Assembly: GCA_963791325.1 (NCBI GenBank)
Contig: CAWBRU010000002.1
Location: forward strand, 1-64,000
From: JBEVJK01 sp963791325
GTDB lineage: Bacteria > Pseudomonadota > Alphaproteobacteria > Rhizobiales > Rhizobiaceae
DNA: 64,000 nucleotides
Direction of reading: 5' to 3'
The notes under the pieces are model-generated. The model ran no database searches. It was not told where the DNA came from and worked only from the letters and a program-made list of their open reading frames with translations. A program made the translations under genes and the position numbers. Positions 1 to 8,553 of the stretch are shown here, in pieces (position 1 is the stretch's first letter; each line of letters begins with the position of its first letter).

Positions 1-1
1 C

Positions 2-336
2 TACCCCGGCGACGCGTTTGTCGATGTGGTCGGCCTCACCGTCTTCGGGCTGCAGCAATATGACCTCGACAAGTTCGGGCACGAGCGCTCGTTCGCCGAG
101 GCTCTGCGCCCGGCTACCACCGGGTCGAGCAGTTCGGCAAGCCGGTGATGGTGGCCGAGCTGGGCTACGAAGGCGACCGCGAATACGTCCGCAAATGGGC
201 CGAGACCGTCGCCAAGCCGAACGCTGAGTTTCCCCGGCTTACCGCTGTCGTCTACTTCAACGACCGCGAAGTCTACCCTTGGCCGGACCATTACGGCCTG
301 CCCGACTGGCGTGTCACCTCTGTCGCCACCAACTGA
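2..336 (+). pseudogene. GH26-like beta-glycosidase, C-terminal part, frameshifted
   Basis: This is the 3' end of a gene that begins before the window. The first frame reads YPGDAFVDVVGLTVFGLQQY and continues to about base 110. The homologous reading then resumes in another frame with GKPVMVAELGYEG and ends at a stop at 334-336 after VYFNDREVYPWPDHYGLPDW. The phrase VAELGY, with the glutamate at the end of a barrel strand, and the YPGD/VYFND pattern fit the family 26 mannanase-like hydrolases that rhizobia keep beside polysaccharide synthases. The shift corresponds to one missing base in the run near 110. Whether that is a mutation or a sequencing error cannot be told here. The family call is from remembered motif patterns and is moderately sure. 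Confidence 0.55.
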
Positions 337-349
337 ACGGATTGAGACA

Positions 350-871
350 ATGTCGAAGATGATCAAGACTTTCCTGGTTTCGGCCGCCCTGCTGGGTTCG
401 CTCACCGCGGCCTTCGCCGCCACCCCGGCCGCCACCAAGCCGAGAGTAGCGCCCGCCGCCTACGGCACGCCGCTGACCTCGGCCGAGTTGGTGCGCCTCT
501 ATGAGGGCCGCACCTGGCTGTGGTCCGCGGGGGCGGGCTATTTTTCGCCCAAGAAGCGTGCCTTCACCGCCTGGTCGGCCGAGAACGGCAAGCTGTCCTA
601 CGGCGAGGGCATCTGGTTCGCCAGCGACAACGGCAAGCTCTGCTTCCGTGCGAAATGGACGGGCAAGTCGGGCAGTGCCCCGGCAACCACCTGCTTCAGC
701 CATCGCACCAAGGGCGGCGCCTTCTACCAGAAGCGCGAACCAAGCGGCGATTGGTATCTGTTCAAGCACGCGCGGACGCGCAACTCGGACGAGTACGCCA
801 AGTTCAGGTCCGGCGACCTGGTCGCCGGCCGCCTGGCCAAGGTAAAGACCCGTCTCGGGGCAAAATCTTAG
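350..871 (+). CDS. Secreted DUF995-family protein
   Basis: The 173-residue product starts with a clear signal peptide (MSKMIKTFLVSAALLGSLTAAFA) and is probably periplasmic. The mature part has LYEGRTWLW, GAGYFS, FTAWSAENGKLSYGEGIW and LCFRAKW, the tryptophan- and tyrosine-rich pattern of the rhizobial DUF995 family, with one pair of cysteines (in LCF and TTCF). The function of the family is unknown. The gene lies 13 bases after the glycosidase tail, so the two may be cotranscribed. The ATG at 350 is chosen because it gives the signal peptide; upstream in-frame codons add only non-conserved residues. The family name is from memory of the pattern and is fairly confident. Confidence 0.72.
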   Translation: MSKMIKTFLVSAALLGSLTAAFAATPAATKPRVAPAAYGTPLTSAELVRLYEGRTWLWSAGAGYFSPKKRAFTAWSAENGKLSYGEGIWFASDNGKLCFRAKWTGKSGSAPATTCFSHRTKGGAFYQKREPSGDWYLFKHARTRNSDEYAKFRSGDLVAGRLAKVKTRLGAKS

Positions 872-931
872 TCCTCGCTCAGCAGGCGGCGCGACCGACC
901 GGCCGTGCCGCCGCCGGACTTTCCGTTCGGC

Positions 932-1399
932 TCAAGGGCGGCGGAAGCAGCCGGATTTGTGGCCGAAACCGCTTGGCGTGCAGATCCACGGCGCTTGCCC
1001 GAGATAGCGGACCTGGCGGAACGGAGCGGTCGCCGGCCGCGGCTCTGCCGGCCGGCCGGTGGCGAATGCGACGGGCTGCGGCCGCGGCAACGGATAGGCT
1101 GCAACGACCAGCGGCAGAGCCGGCGTCTCGGCCGTGTCGGTGGCCGCCGTGCAGCCGCCGGTGAGTATGACGCTCAGCGCGCCGGCTGCGGCGAGCGCCG
1201 GCCACCGGCGCCCGCTTTGCGCAAACAGTCGCCGCGCTCCTTCGCTCCGCACAGAGTGAGAGTCACAAATTTCAATTATCAAGTTTATCCCCTCGGTTGG
1301 ACGTAGATGATGGGCAGCGGAATTGTTCCGTGCTCCAGGATCCCTTGAGAGGCTATCTACAAATTTTTCAGCAACTTTGTGAAGAATGGACTTGGTCAC
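932..1399 (-). CDS. Small putative lipoprotein ending in a Cys-containing PWICTPSGFG motif
   Basis: The reading frame encodes up to 155 residues. The part that looks real starts near residue 65: a positive patch (SGRRWP), a hydrophobic stretch (ALAAAGALSVILTGGC) that resembles a lipobox, a proline-rich linker, and a C-terminus LGQAPWICTPSGFGHKSG. Short secreted proteins with a PWICTPSGFG-type ending are common in rhizobia, and their role is unknown. The first 60 residues are unconvincing, so the true start may be an internal GTG or TTG near residue 50. It is convergent with the DUF995 gene. The coding call is reasonable; the start is unsure. Confidence 0.45.
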   Translation of the reverse strand: MTKSILHKVAEKFVDSLSRDPGARNNSAAHHLRPTEGINLIIEICDSHSVRSEGARRLFAQSGRRWPALAAAGALSVILTGGCTAATDTAETPALPLVVAAYPLPRPQPVAFATGRPAEPRPATAPFRQVRYLGQAPWICTPSGFGHKSGCFRRP

Positions 1400-1481
1400 C
1401 GACAGATAAAATCACATCCATATTTGTGTTCAGCACGCGGCCGGCACTATCTAGGGCCGAAACCTCATGATGGGGCGGTAG

Positions 1482-2417
1482 GTGGTACAGAAGACGCCAC
1501 GCAAGCGCGGCACCGCGAGGAAGGCCGCGGCCAGGCAAAGGCGCGCTCTGCTCGTGGTCAATCCGCGGGCAAGCCGCGGCAGCGGGTCGATCGCCGCGGC
1601 GTTAAAGGTGCTCGAAGCGGCCGGCATGGTCATTACCGAGGCCAGACCGGGCCCGCAAGAGAAGATCGCAGACATCATCCTCAGCCATGCGGCGACCAGC
1701 GACCTGGTGATCATCGGCGGTGGGGACGGGACGCTCAATGCGGCTGCGCCCGCGATCATGGAGAGCGGACTGCCGCTGGGCGTCATTCCGCTCGGCACTG
1801 CCAATGACTTCGCCCGCACCGTCGGCATCCCGACGGATCCGGCGAAGGCGGCGGCTTTCATCACCGCCGTCCCGGCGCGCCCGATCGACCTCGGCGAGGT
1901 GAACGGGCAGCCGTTCTTCAACGTCGCCTCGATCGGCTTCAGCGCCGAACTCGCGCGCGAACTGACCGAGCATGCGAAGAAGCGCTGGGGCACGCTCGGC
2001 TATGGCATCGTGGCTGCCAGGCTGCTCATCCACTCGCGGCTGTTCACGGCCTCAGTCGAGCATGACGGAAGGATAGACCGAATTCGTACCCTGCAGGTGT
2101 CAGTCGGCAATGGTCGCCACTACGGCGGCGGCATGACGGTCGAGGAAACGGCTTCGGCGGACGACGGCAAACTCGATTTCTACAGCCTCGAGGTCGAGCA
2201 CTGGTGGCGGCTCTTACGGCTGCTACCAAGCCTGCGCAATGGCACGCAGGGCAAATGGGACGACGTACGAGCCTTCCGCACGACTGCAGTTACGGTGAGA
2301 ACGAGCCGCAAACGTCCGGTCAACACCGACGGCGAGCTGACCACCCACACGCCGGCCCATTTTCGCATTCGCGAGAAGGCGATCCGCGTGTTTGCGCCCG
2401 ACACGCCGGGCGGCTGA
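1482..2417 (+). CDS. Diacylglycerol/lipid kinase, YegS/DagK family
   Basis: The 311-residue protein carries the DAGK catalytic signatures: ALLVVNP near residue 22, GGGDGTLN at 79-86 and PLGTANDFA at 103-111. It then has the C-terminal beta-sandwich pattern ending in NTDGELTTHTPAHF. These enzymes transfer phosphate from ATP to diacylglycerol or related lipids at the inner face of the membrane. The lipid substrate cannot be told from sequence. Translation most likely starts at GTG 1482, because the ATG just upstream in that frame is followed by a stop. The first 20 residues are very basic. No partner gene is adjacent, so it appears to be monocistronic. Confidence 0.85.
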   Translation: MVQKTPRKRGTARKAAARQRRALLVVNPRASRGSGSIAAALKVLEAAGMVITEARPGPQEKIADIILSHAATSDLVIIGGGDGTLNAAAPAIMESGLPLGVIPLGTANDFARTVGIPTDPAKAAAFITAVPARPIDLGEVNGQPFFNVASIGFSAELARELTEHAKKRWGTLGYGIVAARLLIHSRLFTASVEHDGRIDRIRTLQVSVGNGRHYGGGMTVEETASADDGKLDFYSLEVEHWWRLLRLLPSLRNGTQGKWDDVRAFRTTAVTVRTSRKRPVNTDGELTTHTPAHFRIREKAIRVFAPDTPGG

Positions 2418-2897
2418 CCAGCGACGCAGGGTGGAGTTCCTCGGTCGGGCCAGATCGGCGATGCCTCGCCATGAGGGCTTGAGGTCAAGGCCGAATTCGA
2501 TTGCCGCGCATAACTGTTAGACAAGGCCGCTAAGCACGGCTCCCGGCAGGACTTCACAGCCTCGCACGCTCCTATGAGGTCCTCAAGGCAGCGTTCAGCG
2601 ACGCCCATCGGAGAGCTCCTTTGATTAGACTGTCGTTACCAATACTCAGTCGACCTTGCGTCCGCTCCTTGATGAGATGAGCCGGGCGAGCGTGTTCTGG
2701 GACACGCCCACTTTCTGGCAAAGCGTAGCTCGGCGCTTGTCAGGCGGGCCTTCTTGAGACTTCTCGCGTTGACTTGTGAAAGGCGGTCGCCATAATTTCT
2801 GAGCTGGACCTAAATTTCTTAAATTGCGACGCCACAGACACGGCAGGCAAGCTTAAGGGGAGCTCGCCAGCGCTCCGTCAACACCCGGGAGGAAGAA
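2418..2897 (+). other. 480-base intergenic region before the sugar ABC cassette
   Basis: No complete gene is visible. It should hold the promoter of the ABC cassette. A purine-rich ribosome binding site (GGGAGGAAG) sits just before the GTG start at 2898. On the minus strand the stretch 2646-2790 stays open and encodes a helix-turn-helix-like tail, listed separately. The region is visibly less GC-rich than its neighbours, as is usual for remnants of insertions. Confidence 0.5.
2646..2790 (-). pseudogene. Possible remnant with helix-turn-helix tail
   Basis: On the minus strand a short open stretch reads LCQKVGVSQNTLARLISS and stops 6 codons later. The KVGVSQNTLARL part looks like a recognition-helix motif of a resolvase or a LacI/TetR-like regulator, and there is no start or upstream domain. 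A weaker, decayed version of the same peptide (QRVGVS) can be read on the minus strand near 7390. Both share the bases GACACGCCCACT. It may be debris of a recombinase or regulator. Confidence is low. Confidence 0.22.
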
Positions 2898-3887
2898 GTG
2901 TTCAAGCGAACGAATTCACGAGGTCGGTCCGCCGAACCTTCATTTGGGCTAATTGGCTCTGCCTTGATGCTTGGTGCGGCATGCCTTGCCTACATCCCGG
3001 CCGCGCATGCGCAAGACAAGCTGACCGTTTGCGCGATCGTGCCGACCACGGAGATCGAGTATTTCGCCACCTTGCTCAACGAGTACCAGAAGTCGGGCGC
3101 GAAGCGGGGCATCGAAGTGACCACCTTCAATTCGCAGAACAATCCCGCGCGCGAGGCGAGTGCGATCGAGGACTGCGTTTCCAAGAAAGTGAGCGCCATC
3201 GTAGCGTCGGTCATCGACCCGGCCACGTCGAAGGCTTCGGCTGAAGCTGCCATGAAAGCCGGGATCCCGTTCATCCTTCAAGGGCAGGAACCGGAAGACG
3301 TCGACTGGGCGACGGGCAATGTCGGCTACAGCGAGGCCGACATGGGTAGGCTGGCCGGCGAAGAGGTGGCGGACTGCCTCAAGTCCAAAGTCCCGGACGC
3401 AGAAACGATCAAGGTGGGTGCGTGCGGATGGCCTCAGTGGCCCTCGACCGTCAGGCGCATCGAGGCATCCAAGGAGGCGGTTGAAAAAGGCACTGGCAAG
3501 AAAATCCAGTGGGTGTTCGAGCAGGAGTGTGGCACGCGCGAAAAGGGCGATGCGGCAGTGTCTGCGTCGTTGCAGTCCAATCCCGATCTCCGTGCGGTGG
3601 TCAGCATCAACGACGGTTCGAGCATGGGGGCGCTTGCCGCATTCGAGGCGGCGGGCGTCAGCGCGGAAGAACTCTGTATCGCCGCGCCCAACAACGACCT
3701 CGAGGTCAGGCAGTATATCGAAGGCGGGAAGATCTACGGAACGGTCGACCTCAATCACAGCGGCATTGCCGAGAAGGCGATGGATCTGGTGCTGGTAGTC
3801 AGCAAGGACAAGCAGATCCCAAAGATGACCTATGTCGACATGATTAAGGTCACCAAGGAAAACATCTCGAAGTGGCCGACTAAGTAA
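2898..3887 (+). CDS. Sugar ABC transporter, periplasmic substrate-binding protein (RbsB type)
   Basis: The 329-residue product begins with a signal peptide ending near AAHAQ (residues 1-39). It continues as a two-lobed type I periplasmic binding protein: VCAIVPTTEIEYFATLLNEY, FNSQNNPAREASAIEDC, then AIVASVIDP and VVSINDGSSMGALAAFEAAG. This is the family that delivers monosaccharides or polyols to CUT2 importers. The specific sugar is not readable. Translation starts at GTG 2898 behind a strong Shine-Dalgarno. The ATPase gene follows after 6 bases, so the genes form an operon (receptor, ATPase, permease, isomerase). Several cysteines are present in the mature domain. Confidence 0.9.
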   Translation: MFKRTNSRGRSAEPSFGLIGSALMLGAACLAYIPAAHAQDKLTVCAIVPTTEIEYFATLLNEYQKSGAKRGIEVTTFNSQNNPAREASAIEDCVSKKVSAIVASVIDPATSKASAEAAMKAGIPFILQGQEPEDVDWATGNVGYSEADMGRLAGEEVADCLKSKVPDAETIKVGACGWPQWPSTVRRIEASKEAVEKGTGKKIQWVFEQECGTREKGDAAVSASLQSNPDLRAVVSINDGSSMGALAAFEAAGVSAEELCIAAPNNDLEVRQYIEGGKIYGTVDLNHSGIAEKAMDLVLVVSKDKQIPKMTYVDMIKVTKENISKWPTK

Positions 3888-3893
3888 AGTCGG

Positions 3894-5432
3894 ATGTCGA
3901 ATGGTCGGGGCCCGCTTCTATCCCTCAGAGGGATCTCGAAGAGCTATCCGGGTGTAGCCGCCCTGAAGGATATTTCTTTCGAGGTGGAGGGGGGCGAGGT
4001 CCATGCCCTGCTCGGCGCCAACGGCGCGGGTAAATCGACCTTGGTCAAGATCATCTCCGGCGCCGTAACACGGGATGCCGGAGAGATTTTCTTCGACGGT
4101 AAGCCGTTCGACGTCCGCGCCCCGCAGGACGCCACGGACCTTAGCGTTGCCTCGCTTTACCAGGAGCCTGCGCTGGTCCCGACACTGACGGTCGAACAGA
4201 ACATCTTTCTAGGCCGTGAGGTTCAGTTTGGTTGGGGCATAATAGACCGCCGCGGTCAGCGCCGTCGAGCCGGCGAGCTGCTGGACCAGGTCGCGCCCCA
4301 GCTGCGACCAACTCAACTGGTGAAAGAGTTGCGCACAAGCGAGCGCCAGATGGTGGCGCTCGCCAAGGCACTCGGCACAAGAGCCAAGCTGGTGATCATG
4401 GATGAACCGTCGGCCTCGATGACCGACGCCGAGATCGAGCTCTTGTTCGGCACAATACGCACGCTGCGCGATGGCGGCCGCAGCATCGTCTACATCACTC
4501 ATCGGCTCGACGAAATCGTGCGCATCTGCGATCGCCTCACGGTACTACGGGACGGCCGACACATCGTCACGGCACGAACAGCGGATATTCCTCGCCGCGA
4601 GCTGGTCGAACTCATCGCCGGAAACGCGGTCGAACCGACCCTGCGCCGTCAACGACCCCCGGCGGGAAAAACCTTGCTGGCAGCGAAGGGGCTGTCGCGA
4701 CGCAGCGCCTTCAGTGACATCACCTTCGAGGTCCACGCAGGGGAAATCGTCGGCCTTGCCGGTTTGGTCGGCGCTGGACGCTCGGAGATCGCGCGGGCGC
4801 TGTTTGGAGCCGACCCGCTCGACGACGGCAGCATCGCCTTTCCCTCCGGAGACCCACGGACGTCTTCGCCAGCCCGGACGATCGCTGCCGGGGTCGCCAT
4901 GGTCCCGGAAGACCGCAAGAGCGAGGCAATCGTACCGGCGATGTCGGTCGCCGAGAACATCCTCCTCTCATCCGGCAAGCATTTCTCGACTGGCGTGATA
5001 GGGCTGATCAACCGTGGAGCCGCCAGCGGCATCGTCGGTCGAAGCTTCCGACGTTTCAACATCAAGCCGCCTGGATCAGAACGACGGCGGATCGAGACCC
5101 TCAGCGGCGGAAACCAACAAAAGGCCGTGCTGGCGAGGGCGATCGAATCCGGGGCAGAAGTGTTGATCCTGGACGAGCCGACTGCCGGGGTCGACGTCGG
5201 CGCGAAAGCCGAAATTCATCGCCACATCTTGGACTTGGCCACGGCGGGCAGAGGCATCCTGCTGATATCTTCGGAGACCGAGGAGCTGCTCGGCCTCGCC
5301 GATCGCATCCTCGTCATTCGGGAGGGTCGTCTCATCCGCGAGATCGAGGGCCGCTCTGCCACATCTCTCCAATTGATACAGAGCATCCTCGGCGAGCACG
5401 GGTCGGAGGCTGCCGATGTCGCACCCCACTGA
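3894..5432 (+). CDS. Sugar ABC transporter, duplicated ATP-binding protein (RbsA/MglA type)
   Basis: The 512-residue protein contains two ABC domains in tandem, as in all CUT2 systems. Domain 1 has Walker A GANGAGKST at 41-49, a degenerate signature (RTSERQM) and Walker B LVIMDEPSASM from about 166. Domain 2 has the altered Walker A GLVGAGRSE that is typical of the second half of RbsA proteins, then a canonical LSGGNQQ near 403 and LILDEPTAGVDVG near 424. It powers import of the sugar bound by the upstream receptor. The ATG is 6 bases after the receptor stop, and the 3' end overlaps the permease gene by 17 bases, so translation is likely coupled. Confidence 0.92.
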   Translation: MSNGRGPLLSLRGISKSYPGVAALKDISFEVEGGEVHALLGANGAGKSTLVKIISGAVTRDAGEIFFDGKPFDVRAPQDATDLSVASLYQEPALVPTLTVEQNIFLGREVQFGWGIIDRRGQRRRAGELLDQVAPQLRPTQLVKELRTSERQMVALAKALGTRAKLVIMDEPSASMTDAEIELLFGTIRTLRDGGRSIVYITHRLDEIVRICDRLTVLRDGRHIVTARTADIPRRELVELIAGNAVEPTLRRQRPPAGKTLLAAKGLSRRSAFSDITFEVHAGEIVGLAGLVGAGRSEIARALFGADPLDDGSIAFPSGDPRTSSPARTIAAGVAMVPEDRKSEAIVPAMSVAENILLSSGKHFSTGVIGLINRGAASGIVGRSFRRFNIKPPGSERRRIETLSGGNQQKAVLARAIESGAEVLILDEPTAGVDVGAKAEIHRHILDLATAGRGILLISSETEELLGLADRILVIREGRLIREIEGRSATSLQLIQSILGEHGSEAADVAPH

Positions 5433-6432
5433 ACAGAGTACCTCGGCCGCTCGGCGTCCCTTGGCCGCCGGCGGCTTGCGCGCCACGGCAAGCGCGGCCG
5501 ATCTGGGGCTTTGGCTAGTTGTGCTCCTGCTGATCGTCTTCTTCAGCCTGGCCGCGCCAGGATTTCTGTCCTGGACCAATTTCCTAAACGTGCTCCGCCA
5601 GATGGCAGTCCTGGCGGTGGCAGCGTTCGGCTCGAGCTTTGTCATCTTTTCAGGCGGCCTCGATCTCTCGATCGGTTCGAACGCCGCGCTCTCCGGTGTT
5701 CTCGCCGCGATGGCCGCCCGAGTGCTGGATTTCCCGGGCGGCGCCCCCACGAGCTGGATCATCGGGGTGCTGGTCGGAGCGGCATTTGGTTGGGTCAATG
5801 GGCTGATCGTGACCCGCCTCTACATCAGTCCCATCATCGCCACACTCGGCACGTTGACGATCGGTCGCGGACTGGCACTCCTGCTCACCGGCGGCGTTTC
5901 TCTGTTCGGCGTGCCGGAGAGCTTTCAGGGCCTCGGCCGCGGTTTCATCATCCCCGCCACACTGCCCATCCCAGTCGGCATCATGATCGTCTTCCTTATC
6001 GCGGCCTGGTTCGCCCTGCGGCGAACGACGCTCGGCATTTACGTCTACTCGATTGGGGGCAATGAAGAGGCGGCGCGGCTCTCGGGCGTGCCCGTCCGAC
6101 GCGTCAAGACGCTGGTATATGTCATCGGAGGAGCCACCGCCGGACTGGCCGGCGTGATACTCGCGTCCCGGCTCGGCTCTGGCCAGGCCGCCAGCAGCGA
6201 AGGGCTCGAGCTCAGCGTCATCACCGCTATCGTACTCGGCGGTGCGAGCATCACCGGCGGGTCCGGCAGAATAGGCGGTACGCTTGCCGGTGTCCTCATC
6301 ATCTCGCTTCTGGCCAACGGCATGAACATCCTCAACGTGCCGCCTTTCTACCAGCGTATCGTCACCGGTCTCGCACTTCTGATCGCCGTTGGAATCGATC
6401 AATATCGCAAACGTCGCGGCAAGACCCGCTGA
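5416..6432 (+). CDS. Sugar ABC transporter permease (RbsC type)
   Basis: The 338-residue protein is strongly hydrophobic with about eight to ten membrane segments. It carries the hallmark motifs of the branched-chain/ribose permease family: FVIFSGGLDLSIGSNAALSG, GLIVTRLYISPIIATLGTL, YSIGGNEEAARLSGVPV and ITAIVLGGASITGGSG. It forms the membrane channel of the importer, probably as a homodimer, because only one permease gene is present. The start at ATG 5416 lies inside the ATPase gene. The C-terminus RKRRGK is cytoplasmic and basic. Confidence 0.92.
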   Translation: MSHPTEQSTSAARRPLAAGGLRATASAADLGLWLVVLLLIVFFSLAAPGFLSWTNFLNVLRQMAVLAVAAFGSSFVIFSGGLDLSIGSNAALSGVLAAMAARVLDFPGGAPTSWIIGVLVGAAFGWVNGLIVTRLYISPIIATLGTLTIGRGLALLLTGGVSLFGVPESFQGLGRGFIIPATLPIPVGIMIVFLIAAWFALRRTTLGIYVYSIGGNEEAARLSGVPVRRVKTLVYVIGGATAGLAGVILASRLGSGQAASSEGLELSVITAIVLGGASITGGSGRIGGTLAGVLIISLLANGMNILNVPPFYQRIVTGLALLIAVGIDQYRKRRGKTR

Positions 6433-6451
6433 ACCGGGTCGGAGGTCTGCC

Positions 6452-7309
6452 ATGAACAACCTGAAATATTCCATAAGCGAAGTGACGACGATGTCCTGCA
6501 GCTTCGAGGAGGATGCCGCACTCTATGCCAGTGTCGGTTGTGCGGGCATCGGGGTCTGGGGCTTCAAGATGGAGGAGATCGGGTGGCGCAAGGCGCTCGA
6601 CGTCATGGAACGTCATGAACTGCGCGCCGCGAACTGCATCCCGGAGAACAATTCGATCCTGCCCTACGTGCTGAGCGCCGAGCCGGCCGATCCCCTAGCA
6701 CGCGTCGAAGCATTTCTCCCGAATATGGAGCGGATGGCCAAGCTCAGCCCCGAGACGATCGTGGTGATCACCGGACCGCAAGGCGAGCGCTCGCGAACGG
6801 AAGCAATGGATCTCTGCCTGGAAGGTTTTCAAAGGATCGCTCGAGTTGGGCGTGATCTCGGCGTCACCGTAGCTCTCGAACCGATTCACAAGTCCGCGGC
6901 AGAAGAACTCTCCTTGATATGGGACATCCCTGGCGCTCTCGAAATCATTGAACAGGTCGATCAGCCGTCGTTCAAGATGCTCTTCGACACCTGGCATCTC
7001 TGGGACACGGCCAATGTCCTAGAGCTGATCGACAAGCACATCAGCCTGATTGCCGGCGTCCACATCGACGACTGGCGCGAACCCACGCGTGGGTGGCTCG
7101 ACCGCGCCTTTCCCGGCGAGGGCGTCATGCAGGTGAGGACCATCATCGATCGGCTGAGCGCGGCCGGATTCGATGGCTTCTTCGACGTCGAGATCTTTTC
7201 CGACGACGGACGGTTCTCGGAAGCCTACGAGGACTCGCTTTGGCGGCTCCGTCCCGCTGAGATCGCCCGCCGTGCGATCGAAATCTTCCGCGCCCCGTCG
7301 GCGAACTAG
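6452..7309 (+). CDS. Sugar phosphate isomerase/epimerase, TIM-barrel (AP endonuclease 2-like)
   Basis: The 285-residue protein belongs to the xylose isomerase-like TIM barrel superfamily. Likely metal ligands appear in the usual order: Glu in VALEPIHK, Asp and His in LFDTWHLWD, His in AGVHIDDW, and Glu in FDVEIFSDD. It probably isomerises or epimerises the sugar brought in by the ABC transporter. The exact substrate (for example a keto-sugar, inosose or hydroxypyruvate) is not decidable. The ATG at 6452 follows GGAGGT after 19 bases from the permease stop, so it is the last gene of the operon. Confidence 0.83.
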   Translation: MNNLKYSISEVTTMSCSFEEDAALYASVGCAGIGVWGFKMEEIGWRKALDVMERHELRAANCIPENNSILPYVLSAEPADPLARVEAFLPNMERMAKLSPETIVVITGPQGERSRTEAMDLCLEGFQRIARVGRDLGVTVALEPIHKSAAEELSLIWDIPGALEIIEQVDQPSFKMLFDTWHLWDTANVLELIDKHISLIAGVHIDDWREPTRGWLDRAFPGEGVMQVRTIIDRLSAAGFDGFFDVEIFSDDGRFSEAYEDSLWRLRPAEIARRAIEIFRAPSAN

Positions 7310-7687
7310 CCGTAGTTGCACGACGCCATTGATCGAGCCGCTGGGCAACATCACGATTGATGTGAGACTATCTTGAGAGACACGCCCACTCTCTGTCAAG
7401 ACACTACTCGAGTGAGGCTCATTTTGGCATTCTTGGGCAGAGTCACTAGGGCAAGCCCGTGTGAGACACGATGCCGGATCGTCACAGGACACAAGCCGCC
7501 TTCATTGCAGCGAAGGATTACGGCTACGGAGTGCGCGCCTATGCAACCATCTGTTCCGTCGCGGATTGGAACCCATCAAGCAACAACCTGGGCACGCAAA
7601 GCAGGCTACTCCGATGAGGCATTGTGCTATGCCCGCCGAAGAGTGAATCACCAAAGCCGATTCTAGCCAACGGAATGGATTATTTTC
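7310..7687 (+). other. 378-base intergenic region with no recognisable gene
   Basis: No gene or strong hairpin is visible. On the minus strand near 7375-7430 there is a decayed copy of the peptide seen at 2646-2790, interrupted by stops. The two stretches share GACACGCCCACT and a few flanking bases and lie either side of the sugar cassette in the same orientation. The remainder is unremarkable. Confidence 0.4.
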
Positions 7688-8452
7688 ATGAACAGCAGCA
7701 GTGTGTTCGCCACCTTGGCAATCCTCGCCGGGCTGGGGATCAATGAAGCAGCCGCTGAGTGCAATATCTCGGATGCTAAACTCGAGGAAGCGATACTCCA
7801 GAAGCCTGAACTGCGCGATCCAAAAAATCGGCAGATTGTGCGTGACCTGCGGGCGCTCCGGGATGCTGCCTTTATCCTGTGGTCCTATGGGCTGCATGAT
7901 GACTGCGAGCGTACCTTAGGCAACATCCGCGAACTGGTCGCGTCACCGTCCTTGGGTCAATTGGGCGACAATGACGAGGATGAAGCAGACCAGCAATTAG
8001 CTGCGGGAGAGCCTATGCTCCATAAGGGCGGGGGGGCGTTGGGAAATCGTGACGCCAAGGGTGCGAAACCGCTGATCGACCTCGACGAGCTTGGTCCTGG
8101 CCTGAGAGCAGACGAGATTTTAGGGGCAGAGGTCCGCAGTTCCGATGACAAAATAATCGGCGAGGTCAGGAACGTGGTAATCGGAACAAAGGATCGCTGG
8201 GACTACGCCATCGTTGCTTCGGGAGGGTTCTTTACCCCTGGAAAGGATAGCATCGTCGTGCCGCTTCGCTACCTTCAGATAAACCAGGAACGTGGCAGCT
8301 TCTTCCTCAGAATTCCTGAATCTGAAATGAGAACCGTCCCCCTCATGCCCGACCAGGACTATGAATGGCTATCGGACGAAAAATGGCGAGCCAGGAACGA
8401 TGCGATTTTTCAAAGCCTCACTCCAAATTCGGAACGGTTCGGAGCCAAGTGA
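7688..8452 (+). CDS. Secreted PRC-barrel domain protein
   Basis: The 254-residue protein starts with a signal peptide (residues 1-23, ending INEAAAEC). An N-terminal helical domain follows with three cysteines (CNISDAKLEE..., DDCERTL). After an acidic low-complexity linker (GDNDEDEADQQ) comes a PRC-barrel from about residue 140 to 210: ILGAEVRSSDDKIIGEVRNV, WDYAIVASGGFF and DSIVVPLRYLQ. The closing segment has several Asp/Glu and Trp residues. PRC-barrels bind RNA or proteins and are common in secreted or envelope proteins of rhizobia. The role is unknown. It is flanked by mobile-element debris but is itself intact. Confidence 0.75.
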   Translation: MNSSSVFATLAILAGLGINEAAAECNISDAKLEEAILQKPELRDPKNRQIVRDLRALRDAAFILWSYGLHDDCERTLGNIRELVASPSLGQLGDNDEDEADQQLAAGEPMLHKGGGALGNRDAKGAKPLIDLDELGPGLRADEILGAEVRSSDDKIIGEVRNVVIGTKDRWDYAIVASGGFFTPGKDSIVVPLRYLQINQERGSFFLRIPESEMRTVPLMPDQDYEWLSDEKWRARNDAIFQSLTPNSERFGAK

Positions 8453-8553
8453 GGATCCTTCGACCTGCGCTGATGCTGTTGCTTCTGGCTGGCTCCGGCC
8501 CGTGCGGCTGGTAGATGCGGCGATGAGGCTCCGTGACAGTCCTGCCAGCAGGT

